From Rhizobium sp. ASV8 (GTDB lineage Bacteria > Pseudomonadota > Alphaproteobacteria > Rhizobiales > Rhizobiaceae): a stretch of DNA of 64,000 bases. Shown here one piece after another: positions 45,549 through 53,724 of the stretch (its first letter is position 1; each line of letters starts with the position of its first letter). Below the pieces are notes generated by a model that saw nothing but the letters and a program-made list of their open reading frames with translations, was not told the DNA's origin and did no database searches. The DNA is taken from positions 1 to 64,000 of the forward strand of contig NZ_JAELUG010000017.1 in NCBI RefSeq assembly GCF_016429255.1, given 5' to 3'. Position numbers and translations under genes: made by a program.

Positions 45549-45695
45549 CAGGCATCCTCATCGAAAAAGGGAAATCTTGAATAAGCATCAACATAAGGCG
45601 GAATGATGAAGCGTGAAATCACCTTTTTGCAATATCCCCGAACCTCGATCCATCGCGTGGAAGCCGAGGCGATGGCGGCACCGGTTTAAACGAAA

Positions 45696-45719
45696 AAGGG
45701 CCGCCCTGAGGCAGCCCTT
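45696..45719 (-). terminator. Intrinsic terminator after hflC
   Basis: On the minus strand, arms AAGGGCTGCC and GGCGGCCCTT (one G-T or mismatch) are followed by TTTTTCG. It is 20 bases past the hflC stop codon. Confidence 0.8.
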
Positions 45720-45741
45720 CGAATTCATCGTATCTGGCGGA

Positions 45742-46680
45742 TCAATTTGCTGATGTCGCCGGATTGGCAAGCGCCGGTGCGCCTGTGTTGGCCGCAGAAC
45801 CGGCAGGACTGTCGAAGAACTTGAAGAAGTCCGACTTGTTCGGCGGCAGGACCAGCGTCTTGCCACCAGAAGCAAACGCTTTGTTGTAGGCTGCCATCGA
45901 GCGATAGAACTCATAGAAGCCCGGGTCGCGCTTCGACGCATCGGCGAAGATGCCGTTGCGCTCGGCTTCACCCTGACCGCGGAGAACTTCCGAGTCCTTC
46001 TGCGCATCCGCGACGATCTCGACAACCTGACGGTCTGCAACCGCACGGCGACGCTGGCCTTCTTCGTTACCGCGTGCACGGATCAACTCGGCCTCAGCCA
46101 GACGCTCGGCCTTCATGCGGTCGTAGGTCTGCTGCGACACTTCCTGCGTCAGATCGGTGCGGCGAATGCGAACGTCCTCGATGTTGAGACCAAGAGTCTC
46201 GGCATCGCGATGCAAATCGTCGCGCACTTCCGTCATCATCGACGCGCGCTCGCTGGAGAGTGCGGCATCGAAGCTGCGCAGACCGTAGACACGGCGCAAT
46301 GAGGCATCGAGACGAGTTCTAAGCCGCGATTCCGCAGCATCGCGATCACCCGATACCGTTTCGCGGAATTTCCGCGCATCGGCGATCTTGTAGACAACGA
46401 ACGCATCCACCTCGTAGAACTTGCCGCCCGAAACCTGAACGCGGATATTGTCCAGATCGAAGCGCAGTTCCTGCTGCTGGATATATTGAACGCGATCGGC
46501 GTCCATGAAGGCGAACGGCAGCTTGAAGTAGAGGCCCGGCTCCGTCTTGACTTCACGGATCTGGCCGAAGCGAAGGACAATCGCCTGTTCGCGGGCATTG
46601 ACCACGAACACCGACGAATAGATGAGTAGCAATACCACCGCGAGCGCGATGAGGATGGCTGGCAAACGGCTGGACGTCAT
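45742..46680 (-). CDS. hflC: HflC, SPFH-family modulator of FtsH
   Basis: A 312-residue membrane protein. An N-terminal membrane anchor (LPAILIALAVVLLLIYSSVFVV, split) is at about 5-25, followed by the SPFH/band 7 domain (NAREQAIVLRFGQI, ADRVQYIQQQELRFDLDN) and a long helical region with AERLAEAELIRARGNEEGQ. HflC with HflK forms a large cage around the FtsH protease and limits its activity on membrane proteins. Its start codon overlaps the hflK stop (TAATG). Confidence 0.95.
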   Translation of the reverse strand: MTSSRLPAILIALAVVLLLIYSSVFVVNAREQAIVLRFGQIREVKTEPGLYFKLPFAFMDADRVQYIQQQELRFDLDNIRVQVSGGKFYEVDAFVVYKIADARKFRETVSGDRDAAESRLRTRLDASLRRVYGLRSFDAALSSERASMMTEVRDDLHRDAETLGLNIEDVRIRRTDLTQEVSQQTYDRMKAERLAEAELIRARGNEEGQRRRAVADRQVVEIVADAQKDSEVLRGQGEAERNGIFADASKRDPGFYEFYRSMAAYNKAFASGGKTLVLPPNKSDFFKFFDSPAGSAANTGAPALANPATSAN

Positions 46681-47798
46681 TATTTGGCCTCCGGCTGAGT
46701 TGCGTTGGCAGGCTTGTTCGCCTGCTTGCCGACTTCATTCAGCGGCAGATACGGAACCACGCCCTGCTTGTCGTCGATGATGACGCTGTTGGAATTGCCG
46801 ATGACGGACTCCATGGTTTCAAGGAACAGGCGCTTGCGGGTCACTTCCGGCGCCTTGACGTATTCGTCGTAGATCGAGATGAAGCGCTGCGCCTCACCCT
46901 GTGCTTCCTTCACGACGCGGTCCTTGTAGGCGGCTGCCTCTTCGCGGATCTGCGCTGCGCGACCGCGTGCCTGACCGAGCTTCTGGTTGGCGTATTGATT
47001 GGCCTCTTCCACCTGCTGGTCTTCGTTCTGCTCGGCGCGCTGCACCTCGTCGAACGCATCGGCCACTTCGCGCGGCGGCGATACGTCTTCGATCGGCACG
47101 GCATTGATGGAGATGCCGGCATCGTAGCGGTCCATCGTGTCCTGGATGATGTTTCTCACCTGAACGGCGATTTCCTGGCGGTTGTCGCGATAGATGTCCT
47201 GGGCAGGGCGACGGCCGACGATTTCGCGCATGGCGCTTTCAGCCACCTGCTGCAGTGTCTCGTCCGGGCTTTCGATCTTGAAGAGATAGGCCTGCGGCTT
47301 GGTCACGGCGTAGAGAACGGAAAACTGGACGTTGACGATGTTCTGATCGCCCGTCAGCATCAGGCCATTGTTGGCCGAGCTGGAGCTCGAACGGCTGCCG
47401 ATGTTGCGCTGCTGCTCAGTCACCTTGACGAACTCGACGCGATCGATCGGCCAGAAATGGAAATGAAGGCCAGGCATGGAGACTTCTTCGCGCGGCTTGC
47501 CAAAACGCAATTCCACGCCACGCTCGTCCGGCTGGACCGTATAGATGCACTGGATCAGCCAGAAAACACCGATAACAGCGGCAATAATAAGAAAGACGCC
47601 GGCATTGAAACCGCCAGGGACGAACCCCTTCAGGCGATCCTGGCCGCGGCGAATAATATCCTCGAGATCCGGAGGCCCTCCGTTGCCGCTTCCACGCGGC
47701 CGGTTCGGTCCTTGCCCCCAAGGTCCCTGGTTATTTCCACCGCCGCCACCGCCGCCCCATGGGCCACCGCCGCCGCCATTCTGATTGCTCCAAGGCAT
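46680..47798 (-). CDS. hflK: HflK, SPFH-family modulator of FtsH
   Basis: A 372-residue partner of HflC. It starts MPWSNQNGGGGGPWGGGG, continues with a Gly/Asn/Pro/Trp-rich region to about residue 45, then has a membrane helix (GVFLIIAAVIGVFWLIQCIY, split) near 70-90 and the SPFH domain (VQPDERGVELRFGKP, GLHFHFWPIDRVEFVKV). The helical tail contains EAQRFISIYDEYVKAPEVTRKRLFLETME, split. The Gly-rich start is typical of HflK. The start at 47798 is well defined by this signature. It is co-transcribed with hflC. Confidence 0.95.
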   Translation of the reverse strand: MPWSNQNGGGGGPWGGGGGGGNNQGPWGQGPNRPRGSGNGGPPDLEDIIRRGQDRLKGFVPGGFNAGVFLIIAAVIGVFWLIQCIYTVQPDERGVELRFGKPREEVSMPGLHFHFWPIDRVEFVKVTEQQRNIGSRSSSSSANNGLMLTGDQNIVNVQFSVLYAVTKPQAYLFKIESPDETLQQVAESAMREIVGRRPAQDIYRDNRQEIAVQVRNIIQDTMDRYDAGISINAVPIEDVSPPREVADAFDEVQRAEQNEDQQVEEANQYANQKLGQARGRAAQIREEAAAYKDRVVKEAQGEAQRFISIYDEYVKAPEVTRKRLFLETMESVIGNSNSVIIDDKQGVVPYLPLNEVGKQANKPANATQPEAK

Positions 47799-47961
47799 CA
47801 AAACCTCTTTGTTTGTTGACTCCCAGCATCGCGCCGAACCCGTGAAATTCACAGGTGGCAGCGACTGATCCCCGTTATAGGTATCGACGCACCTGCTTTC
47901 AACGCAACTTGAGGAAGTTCGGCGGATTAACTGGAAAATATTTGATTTTTCGGGGCAGCTT

Positions 47962-48480
47962 TTATGCTTTTCGCCTGAGATAAACGACGAAACGCGTTGG
48001 ATACGTGTCCTTCTCGCCGGCCGGCACGGCAAGCTCGCTCTCGACCTGCCAAAGGGCAGGATCGATTACAGGAAAGGACGTATCCCCGTCCACGTCGGCC
48101 TCGACATGCGTGATCAGCAAACGATCCGACAGGGCAATCGCTTGCCGATAGATTTCGCCGCCGCCAAGAATGCAGATCTCGTCGACGTGGCTCTCGGCCG
48201 CAAGACGCGAGGCGATCTCTATGGCTTCCTCGAGCGAATGCGCCGTCGTCACACCTTCGGCAGAAAAGCCCGCGTCGCGCGTGATGACGACATTCGGCCG
48301 CCCCGGCAACGGCCGGCCGATCGACTGATAGGTCTTGCGCCCCATGATAACAGGCCGGCCTAGGGTCATGGCCTTAAATCGCTTGAGATCGGAGGACAGT
48401 CGCCAGGGCATGTCGCCGTCACGTCCGATGATGCCGTTGCGCGACACCGCGACGACAATGGTTTTGATCGGTTGGTTCAT
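47962..48480 (-). CDS. folA: Dihydrofolate reductase
   Basis: A 172-residue dihydrofolate reductase, reducing dihydrofolate to tetrahydrofolate with NADPH. Signatures are VAVSRNGIIGRDGDMPWRLSSDLKRFK (split) at residues 8-33, with the Met20-loop region GDMPW and substrate Asp; VIMGRKTYQSIGRPLPGR near 41-58; and ILGGGEIY near 103. GAGGGAGAAGT precedes the ATG at 48480. It lies upstream of hflK (163 bases) and 2.5 kb from thyA, which makes the dihydrofolate that it recycles. Confidence 0.95.
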   Translation of the reverse strand: MNQPIKTIVVAVSRNGIIGRDGDMPWRLSSDLKRFKAMTLGRPVIMGRKTYQSIGRPLPGRPNVVITRDAGFSAEGVTTAHSLEEAIEIASRLAAESHVDEICILGGGEIYRQAIALSDRLLITHVEADVDGDTSFPVIDPALWQVESELAVPAGEKDTYPTRFVVYLRRKA

Positions 48481-48585
48481 ACTTCTCCCTCGGACAACGG
48501 TCATCATCGTCAACGCGAATCGGGCAACGATACGACTGCAGGATAATCGCGAGCGGGGATGAAGAGCACCCCCTTCCTCGCGGCA

Positions 48586-49419
48586 TCAGCCGCTGTTGAG
48601 TGCGTCGAGCTGCCCTGCCAGCACGCCGCCAGTGTCCCTATCTGCCGCCATTTTACGATAGAGGCCAGCCATACCCCTGAATATCAGCGAGGCCGGGTCG
48701 TCTTCACCGAGGAACTCCGCAATCTCTTCCATCTCGGCAACCCAGCGATAGGCTTTCGGATACATGTCCGGGATGGCGCTCGCTAATTTCGTATCGAGAT
48801 CCGGCAAACTCTCCTTCAGCTCATGCTTGAGGGCTTCGTCGGCTCCGGTGCGCAACGCGGCAAGCAGCATGGCGGTGCCAAGCCCCGTGACACCCTTGTT
48901 GATGCCAGCGTAGCACATCTTCAATGCCGATGCCGCGCCGATCGCCCCCTCGATGCGGCGCACCTGAAGGCCACGTTCGGCAAGCACGCCGCTACGATCG
49001 GCTTCATCACCGCTCACATAGAGTTTCGGGCCCTTCTGGCCGGCTTTCGGCGGCCCACCGATGATGGAGCCATCAAGAACCACGCCGCAATCGCTGTCGA
49101 AAACGGCGGCGACCTGCATCATCGTCTGCGGCGAAATCGCATTGCAGTCCATGAGTGTCGTTTTCTTGCCGCATCGGCGAACCGCTGCGGCAACCTGTTT
49201 GGCGACTTCAACAGCCGTGCCGGGCGGCACGATGGAAAGAATGAGATCTACCCCGGCGATGGCCTCAAGGCTGGCCGGTTCCATTCCAACAGCCTTCGCG
49301 CGTTCTACCGTCGCAGCCGAGCGCCCCTCAAGATAGGTCAGCACCTTCGCGCCGTTCTCGACCAAACGCCCTGCAATAGCGCTGCCCATCGCGCCGGCTC
49401 CGATGACTGCGATCTCCAC
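48586..49419 (-). CDS. 6-phosphogluconate/hydroxyisobutyrate-dehydrogenase-like protein
   Basis: A 277-residue NAD(P)-dependent beta-hydroxyacid-dehydrogenase-like protein. The Rossmann motif IAVIGAGAMGSAIAGRL is at about residues 3-19, DGSIIGGPPKAGQKGPKLYVSG near 130-150 is the substrate-binding segment, and the C-terminal DUF1932-type helical domain (MCYAGINKGVTGLGTAML) holds the conserved Lys. A GTG start at 49419 is chosen because AAGGAGAG lies 8 bases upstream; the frame extends 11 codons higher. It is the last gene upstream of folA on the same strand. The substrate is unknown. Confidence 0.83.
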   Translation of the reverse strand: MEIAVIGAGAMGSAIAGRLVENGAKVLTYLEGRSAATVERAKAVGMEPASLEAIAGVDLILSIVPPGTAVEVAKQVAAAVRRCGKKTTLMDCNAISPQTMMQVAAVFDSDCGVVLDGSIIGGPPKAGQKGPKLYVSGDEADRSGVLAERGLQVRRIEGAIGAASALKMCYAGINKGVTGLGTAMLLAALRTGADEALKHELKESLPDLDTKLASAIPDMYPKAYRWVAEMEEIAEFLGEDDPASLIFRGMAGLYRKMAADRDTGGVLAGQLDALNSG

Positions 49420-49555
49420 GGCCGCTCTCCTTATATATGACGGCGGCAGCATAGCGTCGGTCGCTCAAACGGACGAGCAAAATGCCATGAGGTAACACGA
49501 ACTTGAGCTTGGGCGCGGATCAATGACCCGGATGAAACCGCGGCAGCCTATCGCC

Positions 49556-50122
49556 CTATGCCGCGCGAAGCACGAGGACCGCGTAGATGCACGGTTCACC
49601 GCTTTGATTCTTGAAGACGCAATCCGTGGGTGGACCGAGTTCGAGACAATCGCCCGTCGACATCGAATGCCAGGTATCGCCCTCAAGAAAAGTCAGCTGC
49701 CCCTTCAGTACCCAGATCAGCTGCCGCATGAAGACATAGGCCGAAGCCGGCATCGGAACCTCGGCGCCTGCTGGCAATTCGATGCGAACGAGATCCAGCG
49801 GCAGATCCGATTTTGGAGAAACGTGTCGTCGCTCGTAGCCGCTCTGCGGGTCGATCCAAACCGGCTGGTCTTCCCTCTTCAGGAAACGACCCTGCTGCAT
49901 CTCGGCACGCGCCATCAAGGTCGACATGCTGAGGCTGAAGGCGCCGGATAGCTTACCAAGCAGCGCCGCGGTCGGACTGCTTTCGCCACGCTCGATCTTG
50001 TGGATCATGGCGCGGGAAACGGCCGAGCGCTCGGCAAGCTCCGTCAGCGACCAGCCACGGCTTTCGCGTTCGATGCGGAGTCGCGCGCCGATGCGCCTGT
50101 CGATATCGTCAAGTTGGGACAT
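49556..50122 (-). CDS. XRE-family regulator with cupin domain
   Basis: A 188-residue regulator. Residues about 8-65 form an XRE helix-turn-helix (IGARLRIERESRGWSLTELAERSAVSRAMIHKIERGESSPT, split), and residues about 105-185 form a cupin ligand domain (PAGAEVPMPASAYVFMRQLIWVLKGQ, then MSTGDCLELGPPTDC). Its start is 3 bases from a near-perfect palindrome with the TATAGTAGACAA element; a second element precedes the divergent acetyltransferase gene. It therefore probably represses itself and the acetyltransferase. Confidence 0.9.
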   Translation of the reverse strand: MSQLDDIDRRIGARLRIERESRGWSLTELAERSAVSRAMIHKIERGESSPTAALLGKLSGAFSLSMSTLMARAEMQQGRFLKREDQPVWIDPQSGYERRHVSPKSDLPLDLVRIELPAGAEVPMPASAYVFMRQLIWVLKGQLTFLEGDTWHSMSTGDCLELGPPTDCVFKNQSGEPCIYAVLVLRAA

Positions 50123-50124
50123 CC

Positions 50125-50140
50125 GTTTACTATAGTAGAC
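50125..50140. promoter_or_regulatory. Probable XRE-cupin operator 1
   Basis: GTTTACTATAGTAGAC is palindromic except for one position pair, with the perfect core TACTATAGTA. TATAGTAGACAA within and just beyond it recurs exactly at 50325-50336. Confidence 0.6.
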
Positions 50141-50324
50141 AATTGCAGGGATGACAATCTGCGCTCACGGCACTTGCAAGAGAGCCCTGGAGCAAACAAA
50201 ACGGCAGACCAGCAAGAAAATCCCCTTGAATTGGGCGGAGGCACACTAGAATCACATCAATCCCCCATCGCGCCGCCTGACAGCCAAATGACTGGCCTTT
50301 TGACTCCTTGAATCGCTGTAATAA

Positions 50325-50336
50325 TATAGTAGACAA
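50325..50336 (+). promoter_or_regulatory. Probable XRE-cupin operator 2
   Basis: TATAGTAGACAA is identical in sequence and orientation to 50131-50142. It lies 82 bases upstream of the acetyltransferase start. Only one half of the palindrome is well kept (GTAATAATATAGTAGAC). Confidence 0.5.
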
Positions 50337-50417
50337 CCACAGAAATCTCTGTATGAGACACTGAAACGACAGAACGCGCGCTCACCCGATTGAGCGGACA
50401 AATTCACGGAGCAGCCG

Positions 50418-50945
50418 ATGCGAATTTGCGATGCCAGGGACGAAGATCTTGCGGGAATTACCGCAATCTACAACGACGCCGTCGCCAACACGGCCGCGAT
50501 CTGGAACGAGACGCAGGTCGACATCGACAATCGCCGACAGTGGCTGCACGACCGACACAGGCTAGGCTATCCGGTACTCGTTGCCATCGACGACCGCGGC
50601 GAAGTCATCGGATACGCCTCTTTCGGCGATTGGCGTGCCTTTGATGGCTATCGCCACACGGTCGAGCATTCCGTCTACGTACGCAACGACCAGTACAGGG
50701 GCGGCATCGGCAAGGCGCTGATGGTCGAGCTTATCGAACGGGCGCGCGCAATCGGGAAGCATGCCATGGTGGCGGGCATCGAAGGTGGCAATCTTGCCTC
50801 GATCAAGCTCCATGAAAAGCTTGGCTTCCAGCAGGTCGGGCTGTTGCCGCAAGTCGGCACGAAATTCGGTCGCTGGCTCGATCTCGCATTCCTGCAGCTG
50901 CTGCTCGATCAGCGCACCGATCCCGATTCGAAACCGGCTGCCTGA
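50418..50945 (+). CDS. Phosphinothricin/methionine-sulfoximine-type N-acetyltransferase
   Basis: A 175-residue GNAT enzyme very like the PAT/MddA group that acetylates phosphinothricin or methionine sulfoximine and sulfone. The group signatures are RDEDLAGITAIYNDAVANTAAIWNE (split) at the start, GYASFGDWRAFDGYRHTVEHSVYV near 71-94, GIGKALMVELI near 101-111 and GFQQVGLLPQVGTKFGRWLDLAFLQ (split) near the end. The natural substrate in soil bacteria is probably an amino-acid analogue. It is divergent from the XRE-cupin gene and shares the repeated operator element. Confidence 0.87.
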   Translation: MRICDARDEDLAGITAIYNDAVANTAAIWNETQVDIDNRRQWLHDRHRLGYPVLVAIDDRGEVIGYASFGDWRAFDGYRHTVEHSVYVRNDQYRGGIGKALMVELIERARAIGKHAMVAGIEGGNLASIKLHEKLGFQQVGLLPQVGTKFGRWLDLAFLQLLLDQRTDPDSKPAA

Positions 50946-50970
50946 GAGGGCTCCCGTTCTTTGTCTTTAC

Positions 50971-51014
50971 GCAATTCCGGACGCAAAACCACTGCGCACT
51001 TTTGCTGGAACTGC
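50971..51014. repeat. RIME-like repeat, single-palindrome copy, inverted
   Basis: Arms GCAATTCC (50971-50978) and GGAACTGC (51007-51014) enclose GACGCAAAACCACTGCGCAC. Read on the other strand it matches 24118-24161 almost base for base. The second palindrome of the full element is missing. It lies between the convergent acetyltransferase and thyA genes. Confidence 0.7.
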
Positions 51015-51016
51015 TC

Positions 51017-51937
51017 TTAAACGGCGACCTCGGCTGATATCGCCGCATTTGGCTCATATCCGGCGACATCGAAATCCTCGATGCGGTAGCCGTCAATGCT
51101 GTCGGGACGCCGCGCCAGACGCAGCGTCGGGAAAGGCCTGGGTTCGCGGCTGAGTTGCTCGCGGATCGCATCGAGGTGATTGAGGTAGAGGTGCACGTCG
51201 CCGCCCGACCACACAAGCTCTCCAAGATCCATATCGACCTGCTGCGCAACCATGGCCAGCAGGACCGCCTGCTGGCAAATATTGAAGGGGTTGCCCAGGA
51301 AGAGATCGCATGAGCGCTGGAACACCATCAGGCTGAGACGCGGGCGACGTCCGTCTGCGCCCGATATGTTCGAGACATGGAACTGATAGACCATATGACA
51401 CGGATGCAGCGCCATATCGGCCAGTTCTCCGACATTCCAGGCATGAAAGATCATCCGACGACTGCTCGGGTTGGTCTTCAGATCCTGAATGACAGTGGCG
51501 AGCTGATCGTGCACCCTGCCCTCGGCATCGCGCCATTGCCGCCATTGCTTGCCGTAGACGGGGCCGAGATCACCCCATTCGAGCGCAAAGGCCTCGTCTT
51601 CCAAAATCCGCTTCTCGAAGGCGACCTGATCGATCTCTTCGCCGGTCGCCTTGCGATATTTGGCGAGCGGCCAATCGGTCCAGATCCGCACATTCTCCTT
51701 CAGGAGATTGCGGATATTGGTGTCGCCGGTCAGAAACCAGAGCATTTCCTTGACGGCGAGTTTCCAATAGACGCGCTTGGTCGTGAAGATCGGGATCTGC
51801 CCCTTGGAGAGATCGAAGCGCATCATTGCTCCGAGACCGCTCAAAGTGCCGACGCCGGTGCGGTCGATGCGGCGGTCGCCGTTCTCGAGAAGGTGGGCCA
51901 TCAGATCGAGATATTGATACTCTGGGTGGCGAACCAT
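51017..51937 (-). CDS. thyA: Thymidylate synthase
   Basis: A 306-residue ThyA making dTMP from dUMP with methylene-tetrahydrofolate. The catalytic cysteine is Cys180 in ALHPCHMVYQF, and DRTGVGTLSGLG, WGDLGPVYGKQWR, QRSCDLFLGNPFNI and HLYLNHLDAI are all family blocks. It is about 40 residues longer than the E. coli enzyme, mostly because of the insertion around EIDQVAFEKRILEDEAFALE (residues 101-120). The dihydrofolate produced is recycled by folA, found 2.5 kb downstream on the same strand. Confidence 0.96.
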   Translation of the reverse strand: MVRHPEYQYLDLMAHLLENGDRRIDRTGVGTLSGLGAMMRFDLSKGQIPIFTTKRVYWKLAVKEMLWFLTGDTNIRNLLKENVRIWTDWPLAKYRKATGEEIDQVAFEKRILEDEAFALEWGDLGPVYGKQWRQWRDAEGRVHDQLATVIQDLKTNPSSRRMIFHAWNVGELADMALHPCHMVYQFHVSNISGADGRRPRLSLMVFQRSCDLFLGNPFNICQQAVLLAMVAQQVDMDLGELVWSGGDVHLYLNHLDAIREQLSREPRPFPTLRLARRPDSIDGYRIEDFDVAGYEPNAAISAEVAV

Positions 51938-52190
51938 CTTCTACTCCGAAATTGCTTGGTATGTTTTCCGGACGACACGTAGCGCGCCGGCGGACACCCG
52001 CCGCCGCGCGCTCGGCCGATTCCTTTTCCTCAAGTTTAACGGCAAGCCGGCGCGAAACCAACCATGGCAACGCTCTATACGTCGCACAATCCCGGCAATT
52101 CTCGGCCACCTGCATGGCCGGCGAAGTTTCGGCAAAGCATTTGTGACAATTACCCTTCCCTTCGCCCGCGGAAAACACTATATCACCCTT

Positions 52191-52535
52191 GCCGGTCCTC
52201 GGGCCGGCTATGGCGATAAATGAGCGGTGTAATAAACCTATTGGACCCGGGGGCGGTACCCGGCGCCTCCACCAAAAACCGGCCGGCCAAACTGGCGACA
52301 GACCGGCTTTTGATGGGGGCGAAACAGGATCGACAAGGGTGTAAAGATCGACTTTTTGCTCGGCATTGTACCGCCGTTATCGGGCTAAAATTGTAGTTGC
52401 AAACGACAACTATGCGGAAGCTCGTCTCGCTGCTTAATCGCGGTGTGACACTTCAAATAAAGTCCTAAGGGGTCGCACTCTTAGGCGGGGTCCGAAGGCA
52501 CCTGGCAACAGAAGCCTTCACCTTATCCTCCATTG
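52191..52535 (+). ncRNA. ssrA: tmRNA, permuted two-piece form
   Basis: The alphaproteobacterial split tmRNA. The acceptor piece lies first and ends in CGCCTCC-A-CCA (52264-52274, CCA encoded). An excised loop of about 40 bases follows. The coding piece begins GGGGGCG at 52315 and pairs with CGCCTCC over 7 bp (one G-T) to rebuild the acceptor stem. The tag frame is 52399-52437 and encodes ANDNYAEARLAA followed by TAA. tmRNA rescues ribosomes stalled on broken messages and tags the product for ClpXP. The outer limits are approximate: the 5' end is set at the GCCGG / CCGGC stem and the 3' end at the last visible pairing region. Confidence 0.93.
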
Positions 52536-52643
52536 CTATATTATAGTAAGACTGAGCGATGACTCGCGCACGGGGCTTTCCCCTTGGCGGCGAGCATGGC
52601 ATAAGCCTTAGAAAAAGCATGGGCTAACGAAAGACAGGAAAGT

Positions 52644-53153
52644 ATGGCGCAGGATCATATCCGCTACGATATTTTGGCACAGGACGCCCTGCGTGGAGTC
52701 ATACGTAAGGTGTTGACCGAAGTCGGCGCCACCGGCCGCCTGCCGGGGGATCATCATTTCTTCATCACCTTCCTCACGGGCGCTCCCGGCGTGCGCATTT
52801 CGCAGCACCTGAAGTCGAAGTACCCGGAACAGATGACCATCGTCATCCAGCATCAATTCTGGGATCTTAAAGTCACCGAAAGCCTGTTCGAGATCGGCCT
52901 CTCCTTCTCCGACGTTCCGGAAAAGCTGGTAATCCCGTTCAACGCCGTCCGCGGCTTCTACGACCCCTCAGTCAACTTCGAGCTGGAGTTCGACGTGCCG
53001 CTGGCCGACGAGGAAGAGATCACCACCGGCGAGATCACCGCCTACCCGGTTCCGACCGAAGGTGCGGAGGAACAATCGGCCCCTGCAAAGGAAGGCGAGG
53101 AAAAGAAGCCGGGATCAGTCGTCTCGCTCGACGCATTCCGCAAGAAGCAATAG
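52644..53153 (+). CDS. sspB: SspB-alpha, ClpXP adaptor for ssrA-tagged proteins
   Basis: A 169-residue SspB-like adaptor that delivers tmRNA-tagged proteins to ClpXP. The globular domain covers residues about 1-120 (RYDILAQDALRGVIRKVL, HHFFITFLTGAPGVRIS, MTIVIQHQFWDLKV, LVIPFNAVRGFYDP). An acidic, flexible linker (about 121-157) leads to a short C-terminal tail VVSLDAFRKKQ (159-169), the place of the ClpX-binding motif in this family. AGGAAAG lies before the ATG. It directly follows ssrA, whose tag it recognises, so the two genes make up a tagging-and-delivery unit. Confidence 0.93.
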   Translation: MAQDHIRYDILAQDALRGVIRKVLTEVGATGRLPGDHHFFITFLTGAPGVRISQHLKSKYPEQMTIVIQHQFWDLKVTESLFEIGLSFSDVPEKLVIPFNAVRGFYDPSVNFELEFDVPLADEEEITTGEITAYPVPTEGAEEQSAPAKEGEEKKPGSVVSLDAFRKKQ

Positions 53154-53209
53154 GCATATCGGGGGAAGCATCTGCTTCCCCTTTTCATTTGGGCAAGAGG
53201 AAGAAGCCG

Positions 53210-53404
53210 ATGACCGCGGAAATCGTCAATCTGCGTCAGTTTCGCAAGAAGCAAGCCCGCTCCGAAAAGGAGAAGCAGGCCGAGCAGAACCGCATCAGCT
53301 TCGGCCGCACCAAGCCGGAAAAGAACCTGACCAAGGCGCTCAACGAAAAGGCGGCAAAAGCCCACGAAGCCGGCCATATCGAGACGCCCAAGCCCGACAA
53401 GTGA
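53210..53404 (+). CDS. DUF4169 small basic protein
   Basis: A 64-residue, very basic protein of the DUF4169 family (EIVNLRQFRKKQ, AEQNRISFGRTKPEKN, ALNEKAAKAHEAGHIE). It is predicted to be largely helical and rich in Lys, Arg and Gln, with no known function. Its N-terminal residues 5-15, IVNLRQFRKKQ, match the C-terminal tail of the upstream SspB, VVSLDAFRKKQ, at 7 of 11 positions; the DNA is also alike at the FRKKQ codons. AGAGGAAG precedes the ATG at 53210. It is 56 bases downstream of sspB and 104 bases upstream of the RHH gene, on the same strand. Confidence 0.82.
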   Translation: MTAEIVNLRQFRKKQARSEKEKQAEQNRISFGRTKPEKNLTKALNEKAAKAHEAGHIETPKPDK

Positions 53405-53508
53405 CCATATCGGGACTATAAAAAAACTTCCAAAATCAGTTGCTTACTCCTGCATTTTGAATCATTTTAAGAAATACCCCATCCTTTCCGATTTTGATCG
53501 AACCACCA

Positions 53509-53721
53509 ATGATCCGTAAACATTCCGCGACGCTGCATGGCCATCGCACGAGCTTTTCCCTTGAGGATGCCTTCTGGACAGAACTGAAGGCGATCGCCAA
53601 TGCGCGTGGCATTTCGCTTGCAGCGTTGATCTCCGAGATCGACGACGGGCGCGAAGCTGGCAGCAACCTTTCCTCGGCACTCCGCCTCTATGTCCTCAAG
53701 TGGTTGAAAGACCGCAACTAG
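53509..53721 (+). CDS. Ribbon-helix-helix domain protein
   Basis: A 70-residue RHH_4-type protein (MIRKHSATLHGHRTSFSLE, then FWTELKAIANARGISLAALISEID and SSALRLYVLKWL). The family keeps one ribbon strand and two helices, like Arc/MetJ repressors, and is often found beside DUF4169 in rhizobia. A TTG five codons upstream is another possible start. There is no toxin gene beside it, so a toxin-antitoxin role is not supported. Its target is unknown. Confidence 0.83.
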   Translation: MIRKHSATLHGHRTSFSLEDAFWTELKAIANARGISLAALISEIDDGREAGSNLSSALRLYVLKWLKDRN

Positions 53722-53724
53722 CGG

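Noticed and set aside
44163..45584. Open frame of 473 codons on the plus strand
   Set aside because: Antisense to degP; rich in Arg, Asp and Val with no domain.
53509..53721. RHH protein as the antitoxin of a toxin-antitoxin pair
   Set aside because: No toxin-like gene is adjacent; the companion DUF4169 is a small basic protein found with this RHH family in a conserved order near sspB.
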